Shown here: piece by piece, positions 1-11,274 of the stretch | Position numbering within the stretch: the stretch's first letter is position 1 | Layout: the number at the start of each line of letters is the position of its first letter | Assembly (NCBI GenBank): GCA_037367405.1 | Contig: JAZKJV010009775.1 | Location: 186,001-250,000 of the forward strand | Length of the DNA: 64,000 nt | DNA from: Ottelia alismoides | Taxonomy: Eukaryota; Streptophyta; Magnoliopsida; Alismatales; Hydrocharitaceae | Reading direction: 5' to 3' | The notes under the pieces: model-generated | Seen by the model: the letters and a program-made list of their open reading frames with translations, nothing else | The model's database searches: none | What the model was told of the DNA's origin: nothing | Translations under genes and position numbers: made by a program

Positions 1-400
1 AATGGGCACTAGCGTACATTACATCTTTCACCAACTACACAAAAGGACTCCTCATACAAAACCTCGCTCATATCTCCAATAGTAGACACACAAAGTACTT
101 GTTTAATATATAAACGCATGCACTTGCATACAAAACATCCTCTTCCATTGATCATACATAAGAAGGCATATCTATACAAAACCTCATTCAGATCTGCAAC
201 AGTGGCAACATTCATACAAAAACTCCGTAGCAAATAAAAACGTGCACTTGGGTACAAAAAGTCCCTCTTCCACCGGTTATACATAAGGACAAAAATTGTG
301 CAAGAGTAGACACATTCACATAAGATCTTTCTTTAACATACCACAATGTGCACTTACATACAAAAACTTCTATTACTAACAAAAAACTCTTCTAGTAATA
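1..400. repeat. Degenerate tandem repeat, about 105-125 bp period
   Basis: Four decayed copies of one unit lie head to tail. The recurring landmarks are TGCACTTGCATACAAAA (near 115, and as variants near 242 and 346) and ATACAAAACCTC followed by TCTCCAATAGTAGACAC or TCTGCAACAGTGGCAAC. Spacing varies between about 105 and 126 bases and the copies differ by many substitutions. No coding potential is convincing. It may be an old satellite or part of an unrecognised element that begins outside the window. Confidence 0.5.
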
Positions 401-624
401 GATTATTTAAATACAAACACTTTAATGTTCTTCAAATATGTCATCGGATGTACAATATAAAGAATTATTATACATAATCGTACACTATTCCCTGTAATGG
501 TTGCACAATTTTGAATTATGCTTCTTCATCCCATAGATTGGCCTCGAATGAGCTCTACATCGCCAGATACTGGAGCAAGCAGGAAGCGTAATTGGGGTGG
601 ATCCGAGGGTATCTTGGTCCGAGC

Positions 625-801
625 ATGCAGAAGCATCCGACATCGGGTCTTACAAGCAGGAGTTCTAACTTCACAATAGCTAATACATAACACATCCAAC
701 CAAACATGGTGATCACGACGTGCACCATGAGCTTCGTGTTCCTGCTTGTAAGACCCGATATCAGATGCAGAAGCAACCGACATCGGGTCTTACAAGCAGG
801 A
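625..801. repeat. Direct and inverted repeat cluster
   Basis: A 37-bp segment around CGACATCGGGTCTTACAAGC occurs twice in direct orientation (625-661 and 765-801, about two mismatches). A 19-21 bp inverted copy lies at 740-760. The stretch 740-801 is therefore a compact palindrome with a spacer of about 24 bases that could form a hairpin. It may mark the end of an unrecognised DNA transposon or a fold-back element. The rest of 805-1680 is more GC-rich than its flanks and contains no gene I can support. Confidence 0.55.
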
Positions 802-804
802 ACG

Positions 805-1799
805 CGGAGTCAATGCGCGACGAGCTTCTTTAGGAAGAGTTCGATGCTGCAAGGGTTGTTCTGTTGCGAGGAGGTGATGTGGTCAGGGGGCCGATGTATC
901 TTTTCCATTGATAAAGCTTGCGCTTAGAGGCCTCCATCTTAGCGACGGACTCCATCTTGAAATGGAGGGAGGTGATGCTGGAAGCGTATCATTCCATCTT
1001 GTGCATCATCTTCTAGGTGTCGAGGAGAAAAAAACCCGAGCTTGTTGAAGCTGATCGAGGTAGACTTGTTGTCAGAGTAAACATAACGGAAGGCACTGGA
1101 TCATGGGTGTAGGAAGATGATGGTGAAGCAGGAGACTTCATCCACGACAAACTCAAGGTCGAGAGCAAGTTCGATGCAGGCAAGGTGGAAGATGTAAGGG
1201 TGGTCGGAGGAGATGTGGTGGCTAACACCAAAGGAGCGAGCAATGTGGGAGTAGAGGTGGAGACGGGGTCGAAAAGGGTGCGGTGGACAGAAACAAGGTG
1301 TAACATGGCATTGACGGCCTCGAAGGCGAGGATTTTGAGTTTCGAGTTGTCAACGCAGGGGTTCTGGCACCGATGTGGAGGATGGATGAGAACCATCACT
1401 CAGGGAAACCCACCACCATCATGCTTCTCTTCTGATCGCTCCCTTCATGGGGAGAGGCACTAGTGGATAAGGTGCATTGGCATCACGAAGGAGTTATAGG
1501 GCAGGGAAGAACAAAGGTAGGCAGAATGGGCGGAGATTCCAAAGTGGGTGATCAAACAAATGTTGATCGTTGGCCTCTTCAACGTCACATGTCGTCCATC
1601 CATAGACTAACAAAGCATGTAGTAAACCCACTTAGTGCAGACAACCCGCTCCCTCGACATGCAGACTAGGCGAAGGGAGAGGCTGTGGGGTTTTATTTGT
1701 TTAATTGGGGTTTCTAATCGGATCCCATAGAACTGTAACAATTAAAAACAACAATTTTGGTAGGGAAATGCTACTATCATCATATGATTCATATCAAAG
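805..1799. other. Unassigned intergenic sequence
   Basis: Open frames exist on both strands here but none has a recognisable domain or plant-like coding pattern. The sequence is GC-richer from about 805 to 1680 and AT-rich from 1680 to 1799. Its last five bases, CAAAG (1795-1799), are the left flank of the gypsy element that follows. Confidence 0.4.
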
Positions 1800-2498
1800 T
1801 GTAACGGAATAGATCGCGATGACTGACGGAAGCGTGCAACTTGAATTTGCACATCCGAACCGTTACCGATACATGCATGGTAATCATTGAGCATACAAAA
1901 ATCATTCAAAAAAAGATCCATAAAATCCAATTCAACCGAGAGTTCTATTATTACAACATCTATAAAGGGTATACTTGCAAAAGAAGCTGAATAATTTCAC
2001 AACACGTGTCTCTGTTCCAGTGGGCATACAGATATCCACCATAAACCATGCAATATACATACCGTGTTGAATGTCTTATTGAGTTTGTTGCATGAACTTG
2101 AATGCTTGATCAAACTTGTTCTTTCACCTGAAATAAATAAACATAATTTGCATGAGCCTATTGCCCAGTATGTATCGGTAAGACTGACGAGACAGAGCGC
2201 GATTCTCCATCCATGCATGGGAATTCTAACGGCCTGTTAACATGTTATAATTGTACTTAACTCTCAATGGAATAACATCATTACGTACCTAATTGTCCCA
2301 TGCATGTCTAAGTCCGTTCCCTAACAAGTTGCATATTGAATTCGATATGAATATATATGTGCAATACATATAAATATATATAAGCTATCATTTTTCATCA
2401 TAAGGTGTATGTTTCTGAAATTCATGATATGTTATGCATCCTTTATCATTTATCATTCTTTCGGATTAACCCCTTATAATAGATTTTGCATGACTTGT

Positions 2499-2925
2499 GA
2501 TGGTTTATTATTCTTAAACAATTTCTCTTCTAACATATAATGATTTATCTTCGATTAAATCGTTTCCTTGCATAACATGTAATGGCTTACCATTATAAAC
2601 AATTTCTTACACCACATGTAATGGCTTACCTTTGTAAACCATTTCTTTCATAGCATGTAATGGTTCACCATTATAAACCATTTCTTTCATAACATGTAAT
2701 GGTTTACCTTTCTAAACAATTTCTTTCATAGCATGTAATGGTTCACCATTATAAACCATTTCTTTCATAACATGTAATGCTTTACCTTTCTAAACCATTT
2801 CTTTCATAGCATGTAATGGTTCACCATTATAAACCATTTCTTTCATAACATGTAATGGCTTACCTTTCTAAATCATTTCCTTCATAACTTGTAATGGTCT
2901 ATTCTTTCTTTAAATCATTTTCTTG
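2499..2925. repeat. 39-bp minisatellite within the LTR
   Basis: Eleven consecutive units of 39 bp with consensus around CATGTAATGGTTTACC followed by TAAACCATTTCTTTC. Two slightly different unit types alternate (CATAGCATG and CATAACATG), a sign of higher-order duplication. The same array with the same number of units is in the other LTR at about 8209-8635. Confidence 0.85.
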
Positions 2926-4505
2926 CATGATATTTCAGTACATAAGTACATATACTTTAACATTAGCATAACTGTACATATACCCATGACATTAATATAA
3001 TTGCACATATTCTAACTTAATTTCACATATGCCCATAACATTCTCAATGTTTAAGGTTGTCTTGATTGTTATATTCTTAGGCGGCTTTAATGGCTTTGCT
3101 GGCTTTATCGCTGGCACTAGCGATCCATGAACATACATGACAGTGTAGCTACAACTGTAGAGGACTTAGCTTTTGCCTCTGTGGTTCCTTGCAACCATAC
3201 ACCCCTTACGGTGTTGCCCCTAGGGCTAACACGATAATTGGACTCTAGTGGTAGCTCCCACCATTAGGTGTAGCACTTAGCTCCGCTTATCGTCATCGTG
3301 ACATTATTCATGTTAAAGAAACTTTCAATTCCTTTAATACCATTTCTTTTTTTTTCCTTGCAATAGTTGTATACACATATACATTTTCCTTTTCCTTTTC
3401 ACCAACTGTTTCTTGCACATGTCAGAGAACAACTTTTCATAATTCGATCAGTGTTAAAATCTTAAATTACATGTGTTAGAGATATCATATGTATTTATCT
3501 TGTTTACGGATGATTTCCGTAATTAGAGCAACAATAATAATCCAACTTCTATAATATAATGGCATGGTGTTACTTGGCGCATGATAACATATAGATATTT
3601 GGATTCTGTTTCAATGTTAAAACATTCGATATGTGTATTTTATAGAAAGACTTAATCGGTTATACCCGTTTTTTTATCAAATGTGATCGATATCATAGGT
3701 GTAGAATACATATCAGATACGTCAAATCGTAGATAAGAGTTTCAACGCATGAGTCCATCTCCCAAGACATATGTAGATTTCCATTTTTTTAAAAAAATAT
3801 CATACACGAGTCTGTTTGGATTATCCCAATAAAATGCAGTTAACCCATAACAAATTTTGTAGCAGGTTGTTTCATCATCTAAATAATTATTGGGAAAATA
3901 TGTATGTTTTTTTTGAAACAATTGAGAGGTATCTTATGGGACAACAAAGTATATGTATTCTCCTTTTTTGCAGAAAAAGGATAATATTTATATATTCATT
4001 GATATTCTGAATATATATATTTGCAAGTTAAATGCACAATCGATAATAGTTGATGGGTAAATTTCTGATGCAATATAACACGATAATGATATCACATACA
4101 TGATTCACATGTAGCTTATTTTACACATTAATATGTTTATGATAAACCTATTCAAATATTACTTCACGACTGCCTTCAACTATTTTAACAAATTTGCATG
4201 AAGTATTAAGAAAGCAACATCTTATGTCATAGATCAGACCAAAAAAACCTCTTAGTTCATGCATTAACGATTATACCTTAGAATAAATAGATGATCAAGG
4301 CGCGTAATTTTGAAACTTTTGTTCAACCCCCCATCAATGGAGGTGTATCTAAATAACTTTGAATGTATTGGCCGAAATTTTGTGTAACCATTAACTTAAA
4401 GCAATTATATTGCATTATGGTCCTATGGTTCGACCCATACCTTTGGATATCTTGTTCAACAACAAGTCATTACGTGTACGATCATCTTGTAGAAATGACG
4501 CAGAC

Positions 4506-4604
4506 ATTTATAAATTGTAATCCTACGCCAATACATATATTTATAAATCGTAATCCTAAACCGATACATACATTTATAAATCGTAATCCTAAACCGATAC
4601 ATAC
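4506..4604. repeat. Three 33-bp tandem repeats in the LTR
   Basis: Three head-to-tail copies of a 33-bp unit beginning ATTTATAAATCG and ending CCGATACATAC. The equivalent array in the second LTR is at about 10236-10334. Confidence 0.75.
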
Positions 4605-5514
4605 CTTAGGTCCAACGTACACCTCTCTATGTCGTGGTCATCGCGCCTCTTTTCGCTCGTGTTCATGTTCTCCTCCTCCTCCTATTCGACGCTGCCTTCT
4701 CCTACGAAAGATGAATATCTCGTAAATCCTTCTCTCAATCTCTCTCTCTAGCGCTCTCCCTCTCTTTCTCCAAGAATCACGTTGGTGAAAGATGGTGAAG
4801 GCTTAAGGGTGAAGGCTTTTTATGACTATCAATTAGGTGATTAATTGTGTCAATAAAATCCACATTTAATTTGCCAATGAATTGTGGCAATAATGGTATT
4901 AAGATAGGCATTGAAGTTTCTCAAAAAAAATCCAAGCCGTTACAATCTACCACCTTTAAAAAAATTCCGTCCTCGAAATTTCTTGATAAAGAGATAACAA
5001 TGATTGTGGACTTCCTTTGCATTTTAGCTTGTTCTTCAACACTCTTTTTATAACTATGGACTGGCTTTAATACCAACATATGCTTTCACCCGCATTGCTC
5101 TATTGAGAGTGTGATCTTCAAGATATTCTACAGAATGCTTCATACAAAACCATCTTGATACTCGAGTGATGAACATTTGTTTTAAGAAAACTCTACCAAA
5201 GGAAAATGTCTATCCGAGATTCCTGTAAAATCATAAGCGCATGATCCCAAAAAACTTCAAATCTCTCGACGATCTTAGATAATCGACCCTATCTCTATAG
5301 GAGAAAAGGATTCTTAACTTAAATTACATATCCATACTCAGATGTGTATCTCGTGTCCTAGTCTGACATAATTGATGGTAGGACATTGTCTAGGTTGTCG
5401 ATTTCATTTATCTACAGTTTAACCAGCCACTCCATCGATTGTTCCAAGCAAGTAGATAAGAAGAGAGTTGATTTATCTATTCATCTACACATGCTAACAT
5501 GTATGGCATCATAA

Positions 5515-5760
5515 GGATGTATCGTCGTCTTGGTAAATCCGTAACAAAATCTATGTGATATGCTTCAAATCTACTCAACTATCTCCAAAAGTTGATCATG
5601 GCTCATGGCTTGTTATTTTGAGATGTTTTATCCCAATCTATTGTCATATTAGGATTTTAGAAATGAAGTATACAATCTCTATATTAATCATTGGCCAACA
5701 GTAATATTATTGAATATCTTTAGACATTTTTGTCATGTATGGATGGATAGTTTACATCAA
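5515..5760 (-). pseudogene. Ty3/gypsy integrase remnant
   Basis: Reading the minus strand downward from about 5750 gives a degenerate match to the integrase zinc-binding region and start of the catalytic core. Recognisable blocks are a TKMSKDIQ..YYCWP segment, then DLKHIT, then IDFVTDLP in a shifted frame. Several stops and at least one frameshift interrupt it, and the two cysteines of the HHCC motif are not preserved. It lies downstream of the RT remnant in element orientation, as in Ty3/gypsy. It cannot encode an active enzyme. Confidence 0.75.
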
Positions 5761-6337
5761 TCTTCAAGATTCATATAATGTCTCCTACATTAACTTATTG
5801 TCACTAAGAATCCAAAGTCTTTAATAGAATAACGCATCATCATCATCACCATCTATTCCATTAATAAAATAATCTTACTATGTCTTAAGTATTTCAATCA
5901 TTTTTGAAAGATCAATATCTTATTTGCTACTTTGATCCCCTAAATTACGTAAAACAATTCATGTTGCAACGATAATATCACCAATCTATTAGAGAAAAAT
6001 ATTATCATTACTAACTCCAAGTCATGAATAGGATACTCCAAGTCAAAAGTTGGATAGTTATTGTCTTGTGATTTTAGTTGGCATGATGTATAATTAATAC
6101 CTTTTCATAAAGCATATCCTACTTTCTTTGTCAGATGTACCAAGGTGAACTACAAGCCTCTAATACGTAATAGTAAGCTTTAGATAAGGGTCATGGTCAA
6201 CTTCAATCACATTCCTATAATTATATAAACCTCGCATCATTTCTAATGAGGTTTGTCATTGCTATTACAATATGTGAGAAAGTTCTACATGGATCACCAA
6301 TATGCCTTGCCACACTTAGAAATCCTTGAATCTCTAA

Positions 6338-6445
6338 ATATTTCTCCATATCTCCGAAGTATATAATAATATCATCTACGAATACTAACATAAATTTACC
6401 ATGATCTTCTCAAAAAATCCTACTCATAAGTTCTGTAAAAGTCGC
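6338..6445 (-). pseudogene. Ty3/gypsy reverse transcriptase remnant
   Basis: Translation from 6445 downward gives ATFTELMSRIF, a stop, then KFMLVFVDDIIIYFGD. This is the RT palm block of Ty3/gypsy elements with its catalytic DD pair. Upstream on the minus strand a fragment reading EDDILQIASILKT resembles the preceding RT block. The frame is broken by stops on both sides. This is the strongest evidence for the superfamily of the element. Confidence 0.85.
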
Positions 6446-7533
6446 AAGAGCACGTGCGAGATCAAAATGCTTGATTAAAACAATTCAGAAAGGACAGTCT
6501 TTAATATGGAAGCTATTTGTAGAATGTCATCCTCCTTTATTCCATGTTGATTAGAAAAGATCTTTTCTATTCCTAATCAAATGAATAAATTATTAGTCTC
6601 AAGCAGTAGATGTTAATCCCTCAAAGTTACATTATCCACAGTTTGATACCAATGCAGAGACTAAGACATATCTTTGCTTTTCACACAAGGAATAAGCATG
6701 GAAATCCATTGAGTCTCAATGAAAAACTCCCTTATCCCACTTTCACTACAACTAATCCTTTAATTCTATCATTTCAATAGGTTTCATTTTGTAAGGATTT
6801 TCTGAAATTAGTGCAATTTAAGAGACAACATCAATGGAGAAATCTAGTTCTCTATAAGAAGGTAATATTGAACGATCATCTGGAAAGTCAACAAGAAAAG
6901 TCCTTAAAACATATTTTTTTCATGATGTAGCAGAGATGAACATGTATATGTAATGAACAATTCACTTGCTTCTCATACTTCTTGAACTTCAAATCACTAT
7001 CACATACTCTTCGGTCATCTTATTACCATGTCTAAGATAAAATCACTTCACACAATGGGAAGCATCTCAAAAAAGTAGATTTTATTATGTTCAGTATATC
7101 ACTCCTTTGTCCAATCTGTTAAATAACATAACATGAAGATTCTTGTCCTTATAGTAGTCTATAATTTCAAAAGACATCTCCATCTAATGCATCAAATGCT
7201 TAAATTTATCCATATCATGTTTACTAGGTAAGATGAATGAATTGTTAAGAACAAAAGTTTTCAGTAAAAATCCACCAAAGCTTTGTGCATAATACTTTCA
7301 TTGCAAAGTCATAATTGTTATCAACTCTAGTAGTTACTGGTACGTGTCCTTAGCAATTTCATTATCCGATTGATGACTCGTAACCTTTGTTCACCTTAAT
7401 TCCACAAAGATTTGTCATCTAAGTCTGAAGATCAAAGGATCAGCTAGTTGTCTCTACGACCTAGGTCTTACTCTATTTTTCATAGTCTTGGATCACTATT
7501 GATTGTGGATATCCTATACCCAGAGGAACTCTA

Positions 7534-7545
7534 GCTCTGATACCA
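7534..7545 (-). other. Primer-binding site of gypsy A
   Basis: TGGTATCAGAGC on the minus strand, two bases inside the right LTR. It is complementary to the 3' end of initiator tRNA-Met, the usual minus-strand DNA primer of plant LTR elements, and it fixes the element orientation. Confidence 0.85.
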
Positions 7546-7547
7546 TT

Positions 7548-10500
7548 TGTAACGGAACAGATCGCGATGACTGACGGAAGCGTGCAACTTGAATTTGCAC
7601 ATCCGAACCGTTACCGATACATGCATGGTAATCATTGAGCATACAAAAATCATTCAAAAAAAGATCCATAAAATCCAATTCAACCGAGAGTTCTATTATT
7701 ACAACATCTATAAAGGGTATACTTGCAAAAGAAGCTGAATAATTTCACAACACGTGTCTCTGTTCCAGTGGGCATACAGATATCCACCATAAACCATGCA
7801 ATATACATACCGTGTTGAATGTCTTATTGAGTTTGTTGCATGAACTTGAATGCTTGATCAAACTTGTTCTTTCACCTGAAATAAATAAACATAATTTGCA
7901 TGAGCCTATTGTCCAGTATGTATCGGGATCCATGCATGGGAATTCTAACAGCCTGTTAACATGTTATAATTGTACTTAACTCTCAATGGAATAACGTCAT
8001 TACGTACCTAATTGTCCCATGCATGTCTAAGTCCGTTCCCTAACAAGTTGCATATTGAATTCGATATGAATATATATGTGCAATACATATAAATATATAT
8101 AAGCTATCATTTTTCATCATAAGGTGTATGTTTCTGAAATTCATGATATGTTATGCATCCTTTATCATTTATCATTCTTTCGGATTAACCCCTTAAAATA
8201 GCTTTTGCATGACTTGTGATGGTTTATTATTCTTAAACAATTTCTCTTCTAACATATAATGATTTATCTTCGATTAAATCGTTTCCTTGCATAACATGTA
8301 ATGGCTTACCATTATAAACAATTTCTTACACCACATGTAATGGCTTACCTTTGTAAACCATTTCTTTCATAGCATGTAATGGTTCACCATTATAAACCAT
8401 TTCTTTCATAACATGTAATGGTTTACCTTTCTAAACCATTTCTTTCATAGCATGTAATGGTTCACCATTATAAACCATTTCTTTCATAACATGTAATGCT
8501 TTACCTTTCTAAACCATTTCTTTCATAGCACGTAATGGTTCACTATTATAAACCATTTCTTTCATAACATGTAATGGCTTACATTTCTAAATCATTTCCT
8601 TCATAACTTGTAATGGTCTATTCTTTCTTTAAATCATTTTCTTGCATGATATTTCAGTACATAAGTACATATACTTTAACATTAGCATAACTGTACATAT
8701 ACCCATGACATTAATATAATTGCACATATTCTAACTTAATTTCACATATGCCCATAACATTCTCAATGTTTAAGGTTGTCTTGATTGTTATATTCTTAGG
8801 CGGCTTTGATGGCTTTGCTGGCTTTATCGCTGACACTAGCGATCCATGAACATACATGACAGTGTAGCTACAACTGTAGAGGACTTAGCTTTTGCCTCTG
8901 TGGTTCCTTGCAACCATACGCCCCTTGCGGCGTTGCCCCTAGGGCTAACACGATAATTGGACTCTAGAGGTGTCTCCCACCATTAGATGTAGCACTTAGC
9001 TCCGCTTATCGTCATCGTGCCATTATTCATGTTAAAGAAACTTTCAATTCCTTTAATACCATTTCTTTTTTTTCCTTGCAATAGCTGTATACACATATAC
9101 ATTTTCCTTTTCCTTTTCACCAACTGTTTCTTGCACATGTCAGAGAACAACTTTTCATAATTTGATCAGTGTTAAAATCTTAAATTACATGTTTTAGAGA
9201 TATCATATGTATTTATCTTGTTTACGGATGATTTCCGTAATTAGAGCAATAATAATAATCCAACTTCTATAATATAATGGCATGGTGTTACTTGGCGCAT
9301 GATAACATATAGATATTTGGATTCTGTTTCAATGTTAAAACATTCGATATGTGTATTTTATAGAAAGACTTAATCGGTTATACCCGTTTTTTTATCAAAT
9401 GTGATCGATATCATAGGTGTAGAATACATATCAGATACGTCAAACCGTAGATAAGAGTTTTAACGCATGAGTCCATCTCCCAAGACATATGTAGATTTCC
9501 ATTTTTTATTGAAAATATCATACACGAGTCTGTTTGGATTATCCCAAAAAATACAGTTAACCCATAACAAATTTATAGCAGGTTGTTTCATCATCTAAAT
9601 AATTATTGGGAAAATATGTATGTTTTTTTTGAAACAATTGAGAGGTATCTTATGGGACAACAAAGTATCTGTATTCTCCTTTTTTTGCAGAAAAAGGATA
9701 ATATTTCTATATTCATTGATATTCTGAATATATATATATATATATTTGCAAGTTAAATGCACAATCGATAATAGTTGATGGGTAAATTTCTGATGCAATA
9801 AAACACGATAAAGATATCACATACATGATTCACATGTAGCTTATTTTACACATTAATATGTTTATGATAAACCTATTCAAATATTACTTCACGACTGCCT
9901 TCAACTATTTTAACAAATTTGCATGAAGTATTAAGAAAGCAACATCTTATGTCATAGATCAGACCAAAAAAACCTCTTAGTTCCTGCATTAACGATTATA
10001 CCTTAGAATAAATAGATAAAATGATCAAGGCGCGTAATTTTGAAACTTTTGTTCAACCCCCCATCAATGGAGGTGTATCTAAATAACTTTGAATGTATTG
10101 GCCGAAATTTTGTGTAACCATTATCTTAAAGCAATTATATTGCATAATGGTCCTATGGTTCGACCCATACCTTTGGATATCTTGTTCAACAACAAGTCAT
10201 TACGTGTACGATCATCTTGTAGAAATGACGCAGACATTTATAAATTGTAATCCTACGCCGATACATATATTTATAAATCGTAATCCTAAATCGATACATA
10301 CATTTATAAATCGTAATCCTAAACCGATACATACCTTAGGTCCAACGTACACCTCTCTATGTCGTGGTCATCGCGCCTCTTTTCGGTCGTGTTCATGTTT
10401 TCCTCCTCCTCCTATTCGACGCTGCCTTCTCCTACGAAAAATGAATATCTCGTAAATCCTTCTCTCAATCTCTCTCTCTCTAGCGCTCTCCCTCTCTTTC

Positions 10501-10675
10501 TCCAAGAATCACGTTGGTGAAAGATGGTGAAGGCTTAAGGGTGAAGGATTTTTATGACTATCAATTAGGTGATTAATTGTGTCAATAAAATCCACATTTA
10601 ATTTGCCAATGAATTGTGGCAATAATGGTACTAAGATAGGCATTGAAGTTTCTCAAAAAAATCCAAGCCGTTACA
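7548..10675 (-). repeat. 5' LTR of gypsy A
   Basis: 3128 bp, bounded by TGTAACGG and CCGTTACA, next to the PBS. It is nearly identical to 1800-4944, including the 11-unit minisatellite. It lacks a segment of about 30 bp present near 2181 in the other LTR. Its promoter was not located with confidence. Confidence 0.9.
8209..8635. repeat. 39-bp minisatellite, copy in the second LTR
   Basis: Same 11-unit array as at 2499-2925, with a few point differences (for example CACGTAATGG in one unit). Equal copy number in both LTRs implies no array expansion since insertion. Confidence 0.8.
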
Positions 10676-10678
10676 AGT

Positions 10679-10886
10679 TGTAACACCCCAACCCCAAAAC
10701 ATAGTGCCATACCTAGAACTCACAAAGTGTGAGTGTGGTTTATAAGTGGTGGGGATTACTACTTGACAACTTGGGCTTAAGCATTTTGGGTGGTTGTCAA
10801 CGGATCCATCTGAGCCCGAATCCAACAAGTTGTCAGGGCCAGTTTTTCTCGATAACGGACCGGGGACCTAAGCCCGGGACGTTACA
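10679..10886 (+). repeat. TRIM 5' LTR
   Basis: 208 bp with TG..CA ends, followed directly by the PBS-like sequence. It differs from the other LTR at only a handful of positions, which suggests a fairly recent insertion. Confidence 0.88.
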
Positions 10887-11062
10887 AATGGTATAAGAGC
10901 TAAATTCTCTCTGATAGTGGAAAGGGCTACCCGAGAGGTGGAACCGCCCCTACAAAGAGGTTGGAGGAAATGGCTACCTGGAGCGTGCAGCCGCCACTAT
11001 CACTGGGAATAAGTGATGGGCCATGTCGCAACGAGGACGTTACGAATATAAGTGGAGGAGGT

Positions 11063-11269
11063 TGTAACACCCCAACCCCAAAACATAGTGCCATACCTAA
11101 AACTCACAAAGTGTGAGTGTGGTTTATAAGTGGTGGGGATTACTACTTGACAAGTTGGGCTTAAGCATTTTGGGTGGTTGTCAACGGATCCATCTGGGCC
11201 CGAATCCAAAAGTTGTCAGGGCCAGTTTTCCTCGATAACGGACCGGGGACCTAAGCCTGGGACGTTACA
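11063..11269 (+). repeat. TRIM 3' LTR
   Basis: 207 bp, preceded by the polypurine tract and followed by CAAAGT. Confidence 0.88.
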
Positions 11270-11274
11270 CAAAG

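Larger units (their letters stand above)
1800..4944 (-). repeat. 3' LTR of gypsy A
   Basis: This is the downstream LTR in element orientation, 3145 bp, bounded by TGTAACGG and CCGTTACA. It contains an array of 39-bp repeats (2499-2925) and three 33-bp repeats (about 4506-4604). An apparent reading frame over 4363-4725 is only a product of the 33-bp repeats and has no known domain. Confidence 0.9.
1800..10675 (-). mobile_element. Ty3/gypsy LTR retrotransposon with 3.1-kb LTRs, internally degenerate (gypsy A)
   Basis: Two direct repeats (1800-4944 and 7548-10675) start TGTAACGG and end CCGTTACA, a perfect terminal inversion with canonical TG..CA ends. The PBS, read on the minus strand, is TGGTATCAGAGC (7545 down to 7534), just inside the right LTR. 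That makes the right LTR the 5' LTR and puts the element on the minus strand. A purine-rich tract ending GGTGGTAGAT lies against the left LTR. The internal region is only 2.6 kb and carries stop-ridden RT followed by integrase remnants. That order (RT before INT) is typical of Ty3/gypsy. A normal internal region is 4-5 kb or more, so most of gag, protease and RNase H is deleted or decayed. The LTRs remain very similar except for a deletion of about 30 bp in the right copy near 7925. Confidence 0.9.
10679..11269 (+). mobile_element. TRIM (terminal-repeat retrotransposon in miniature)
   Basis: Two direct repeats of 208 and 207 bp (10679-10886 and 11063-11269) start TGTAACACCCCAACCCC and end GGGACGTTACA. 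Between them are 176 bp that begin with a PBS-like TGGTATAAGAGC (10889-10900, one mismatch to the tRNA-Met PBS) and end with a polypurine tract AAGTGGAGGAGG directly before the second LTR. There is no coding capacity. Size, PBS and PPT placement fit a TRIM on the plus strand, mobilised in trans by an autonomous element. The right flank is CAAAG; the left flank is CAAGT. Confidence 0.88.

Noticed and set aside
1013..1463. Overlapping frames on both strands in the GC-richer block
   Set aside because: No domain, no splice context, and both strands open to a similar extent, so chance is likely.
2499..2925. Regular repeats that might look like a CRISPR array
   Set aside because: Units are contiguous with no unique spacers, in a plant LTR.
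4363..4725. 120-codon frame, duplicated at 10093-10455
   Set aside because: It lies within both LTRs of gypsy A. It is preserved only because the LTRs are copies, and its repeats (NPKPIHTFINR) come from the 33-bp tandem repeats.
10679..11269. Cassandra-type TRIM with 5S rRNA sequence
   Set aside because: Only a short GGCTTAAGC-like match; the flanking 5S blocks are not in the right order. Kept as a generic TRIM.
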